DNA from: Entrophospora sp. SA101
Lineage: Eukaryota; Glomeromycota; Glomeromycetes; Entrophosporales; Entrophosporaceae
Length of the DNA: 18,041 nucleotides
Direction of reading: 5' to 3'
NCBI GenBank assembly: GCA_958430865.1
Contig: CAUDNR010000100.1
Span: forward strand, 18,961 to 37,001
Positions 16,278 through 18,041 of this stretch are shown one piece after another (within the stretch, counting starts at the first letter, position 1; the number at the start of each line of letters is the position of its first letter). The translations under genes were made by a program, and so were the position numbers. A model generated the notes under the pieces. The model was not told the DNA's origin, did not search any database, and saw only the letters and a program-made list of their open reading frames with translations.

Positions 16278-18041
16278 TTATAATAAGTTTAATGGTTTAT
16301 ATGTGATTTTTATTAACCTATAGTCTAAGAATACATGATTCATTTTTAATAAAGCAGAGATAATCTATAGTAATACTGATATATTAATATGGGAAAAATC
16401 GAAATATATATATATACACATTAATACGCATGATTTTTAACAAGAATCTAAACCATGTGTAGTTAATCCAATTTTGATATACCTGCATATGATCGCACAA
16501 ATATATCAACTGACCTCTTACACGTTCTATGAACTTCTAATAATAGCCAAATTAGCTCGATTGCACATGAAAACACATATTAATTCGATATATGAAAAAT
16601 AGCGGTTTTATCCAGAACATATTAATATAATAATATCACAATGATTTTTTTTTTTGTGATACCACTAAAAATTATTTTCTATCGTTATTAATAATAAAGC
16701 CTTTTCTTATTGTGTATGGTTTCTCCGATAAGAAGAAATGCTAATGAAACTTGAAAAGGATAAAAGAATGAAAGGTTTACTGTTCTTATCAGTAATAATA
16801 TCAAATTTCATACGTTATGGAACTTGAGATCTTTACAATCTCCAAAGATCGTCAAAATTTGACTTATTTTACACTTTGAATGAGAGATCGCCAGACTGGA
16901 AGGTTTAATTCCCCAGAATGACGAAATATATTTAATGCTTGGCGTTTGCGATTATAATAGACCTGCCTTATGAAGAAAGGATCTGGAGAATGGTCAGGGT
17001 AACGTAATTACTAATCATGTAATTTTTCCCATCTCCTACAGGGCTATGGGGTTACGACCCCATTCTAACAGATTCTCAGATTTAGGGGAATTAAGCAATA
17101 TAAACAAGTCGGATTTGTGAGGTGAGTTAGTAATAACATTGCTCTTATTTTTTTATCGAAAAAGGCTTATTTTATCTTCAAAGTATTGTATTGTTTTATT
17201 TATACGGAGGGCTTCGACCTATGATTGTTTGCAAGGACGATTACAGTCCGGGTTCTTTCCAAATTTAGGTATAGAAATTTGCGCCTCTTTGTCGATCAAT
17301 TCATATATTTTTCATATGTTACAAACGAGTTAACGTGATACTTTGTGCTTGTTGAAAAAAAATTTTTTTTAAAAAAATTACTATTATAATTATTTAAATA
17401 AATACTACAATATTTTCTCTTCCATAATCTGTTAAAAATCTATAAAAATCTATTGTTTTCCTCAAAGTATACTTTGTTTAAAATTCAAGAAATTCTGTAA
17501 CAGAAGTTCAAATGATTTGGTTTTTTACTCAATTTACTAACTTATTTATTTTATTTTTTAATTTTAGTGAATAAAATGCTCGCTAGTGACTTACCTTGTT
17601 TACTTGTTCAAAAATATCAAATTGAAACCATGTGATGATACTAATAGTGATGATAGATGAGCATCAGGAAATAAAGCAAGCAAATGAGCATGTAAAAATA
17701 TTTGATAATTATTCAATCTGTGTTATCAAATTGTTACTTCTAATTTTCTTGAAAAATTAAAAGCAGAGGACAATCCTTCAAGAGAAAGCCAACGGAAATG
17801 ACTTAAATAACTATTGATGAAGATGCAGAAGAACACTGTAAACGTAATTCTTGGTTTATTTCAATATGGAACTCAAATACAATTTTTTTTACATAATAAT
17901 AATAAATGCAATAGTTAAGTTCTAATTTCCAACCTTTAAATGTTTATTACATATTTTGTTTATAGAAAAGTATTAACTTCAAATTTGCTTTTTAAAGATT
18001 ATTTTCATAATAATAATAAACATTTTACCTAATAATATTAA
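16278..18041. other. AT-rich stretch, no gene recognised
   Basis: There are only short open frames (for example 17139-17333, plus) without motifs. A small perfect hairpin, TGGGGTTACGACCCCA, is at 17047-17062 in an unusually GC-rich patch (about 17030-17065); I tested this patch as a tRNA and found no cloverleaf. From about 17570 to 17840 the plus strand has a Glu/Lys-rich coding-like texture with several stops, possibly an old pseudogene. TAA/ATA runs occur near the right end. Confidence 0.4.

Noticed and set aside
17030..17110. tRNA gene in the GC-rich patch
   Set aside because: A small hairpin is present, but no acceptor stem, T-loop motif or cloverleaf can be drawn.

Overview
This looks like nuclear DNA of a very AT-rich fungus, most likely a Glomeromycotina (arbuscular mycorrhizal) species such as Rhizophagus. 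The reasons are the long A/T and (TAA)n tracts, short GT-AG introns (66, 73 and 120 bp), eukaryote-only families (F-box/LRR, Myb/SANT) and several multicopy protein families that I associate with these genomes. The assignment rests on recognition, not on a database search.

Left part (1-5200). A three-exon minus-strand gene runs off the left edge. Its last 77 bp are identical, in inverted orientation, to part of a Myb/SANT gene at 5311-5809. The rest is a graveyard of small inverted-repeat elements: a pogo/mariner-like MITE nested in the centre of a second MITE (800-1147), a foldback (1174-1308), a 137-bp MITE (1353-1489), a hairpin (1544-1636) and a MITE with 9-bp flanking repeats (2893-3095). 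Two decayed, oppositely oriented copies of one transposon-associated gene family lie at 1857-2680 and 4590-4890.

Middle (5311-8500). A small intact two-exon Myb/SANT-like gene is followed by AT-rich DNA holding a long foldback (7131-7273), an 8-bp microsatellite (7588-7658) and a 628-bp TA-flanked element with 18-bp terminal inverted repeats (7841-8468).

Right part (8512-16268). This is a dense, virus-like gene block: a broken Gag-like coiled-coil gene (minus), a broken retroviral-type integrase fused to a zinc ribbon and a Vsr-like nuclease (plus, divergent, only 48 bp away), a broken F-box/LRR gene (plus), a broken A32-type genome-packaging ATPase (plus), and two intact minus-strand genes (a CxC/coiled-coil protein, and a protein with a possible zinc site and an IQ-like motif). 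Integrase plus A32-type ATPase is a hallmark pair of Maverick/Polinton elements and related viruses. I therefore read about 10.5-16.3 kb as remains of such an element, perhaps with an F-box/LRR passenger. The polymerase B, protease and capsid genes are not visible, and no terminal repeats of the element were found.

All four of the first genes of this block carry several stops or frameshifts, while the two minus-strand ORFs at the right are open. From 16.3 kb to the end I recognise no gene.
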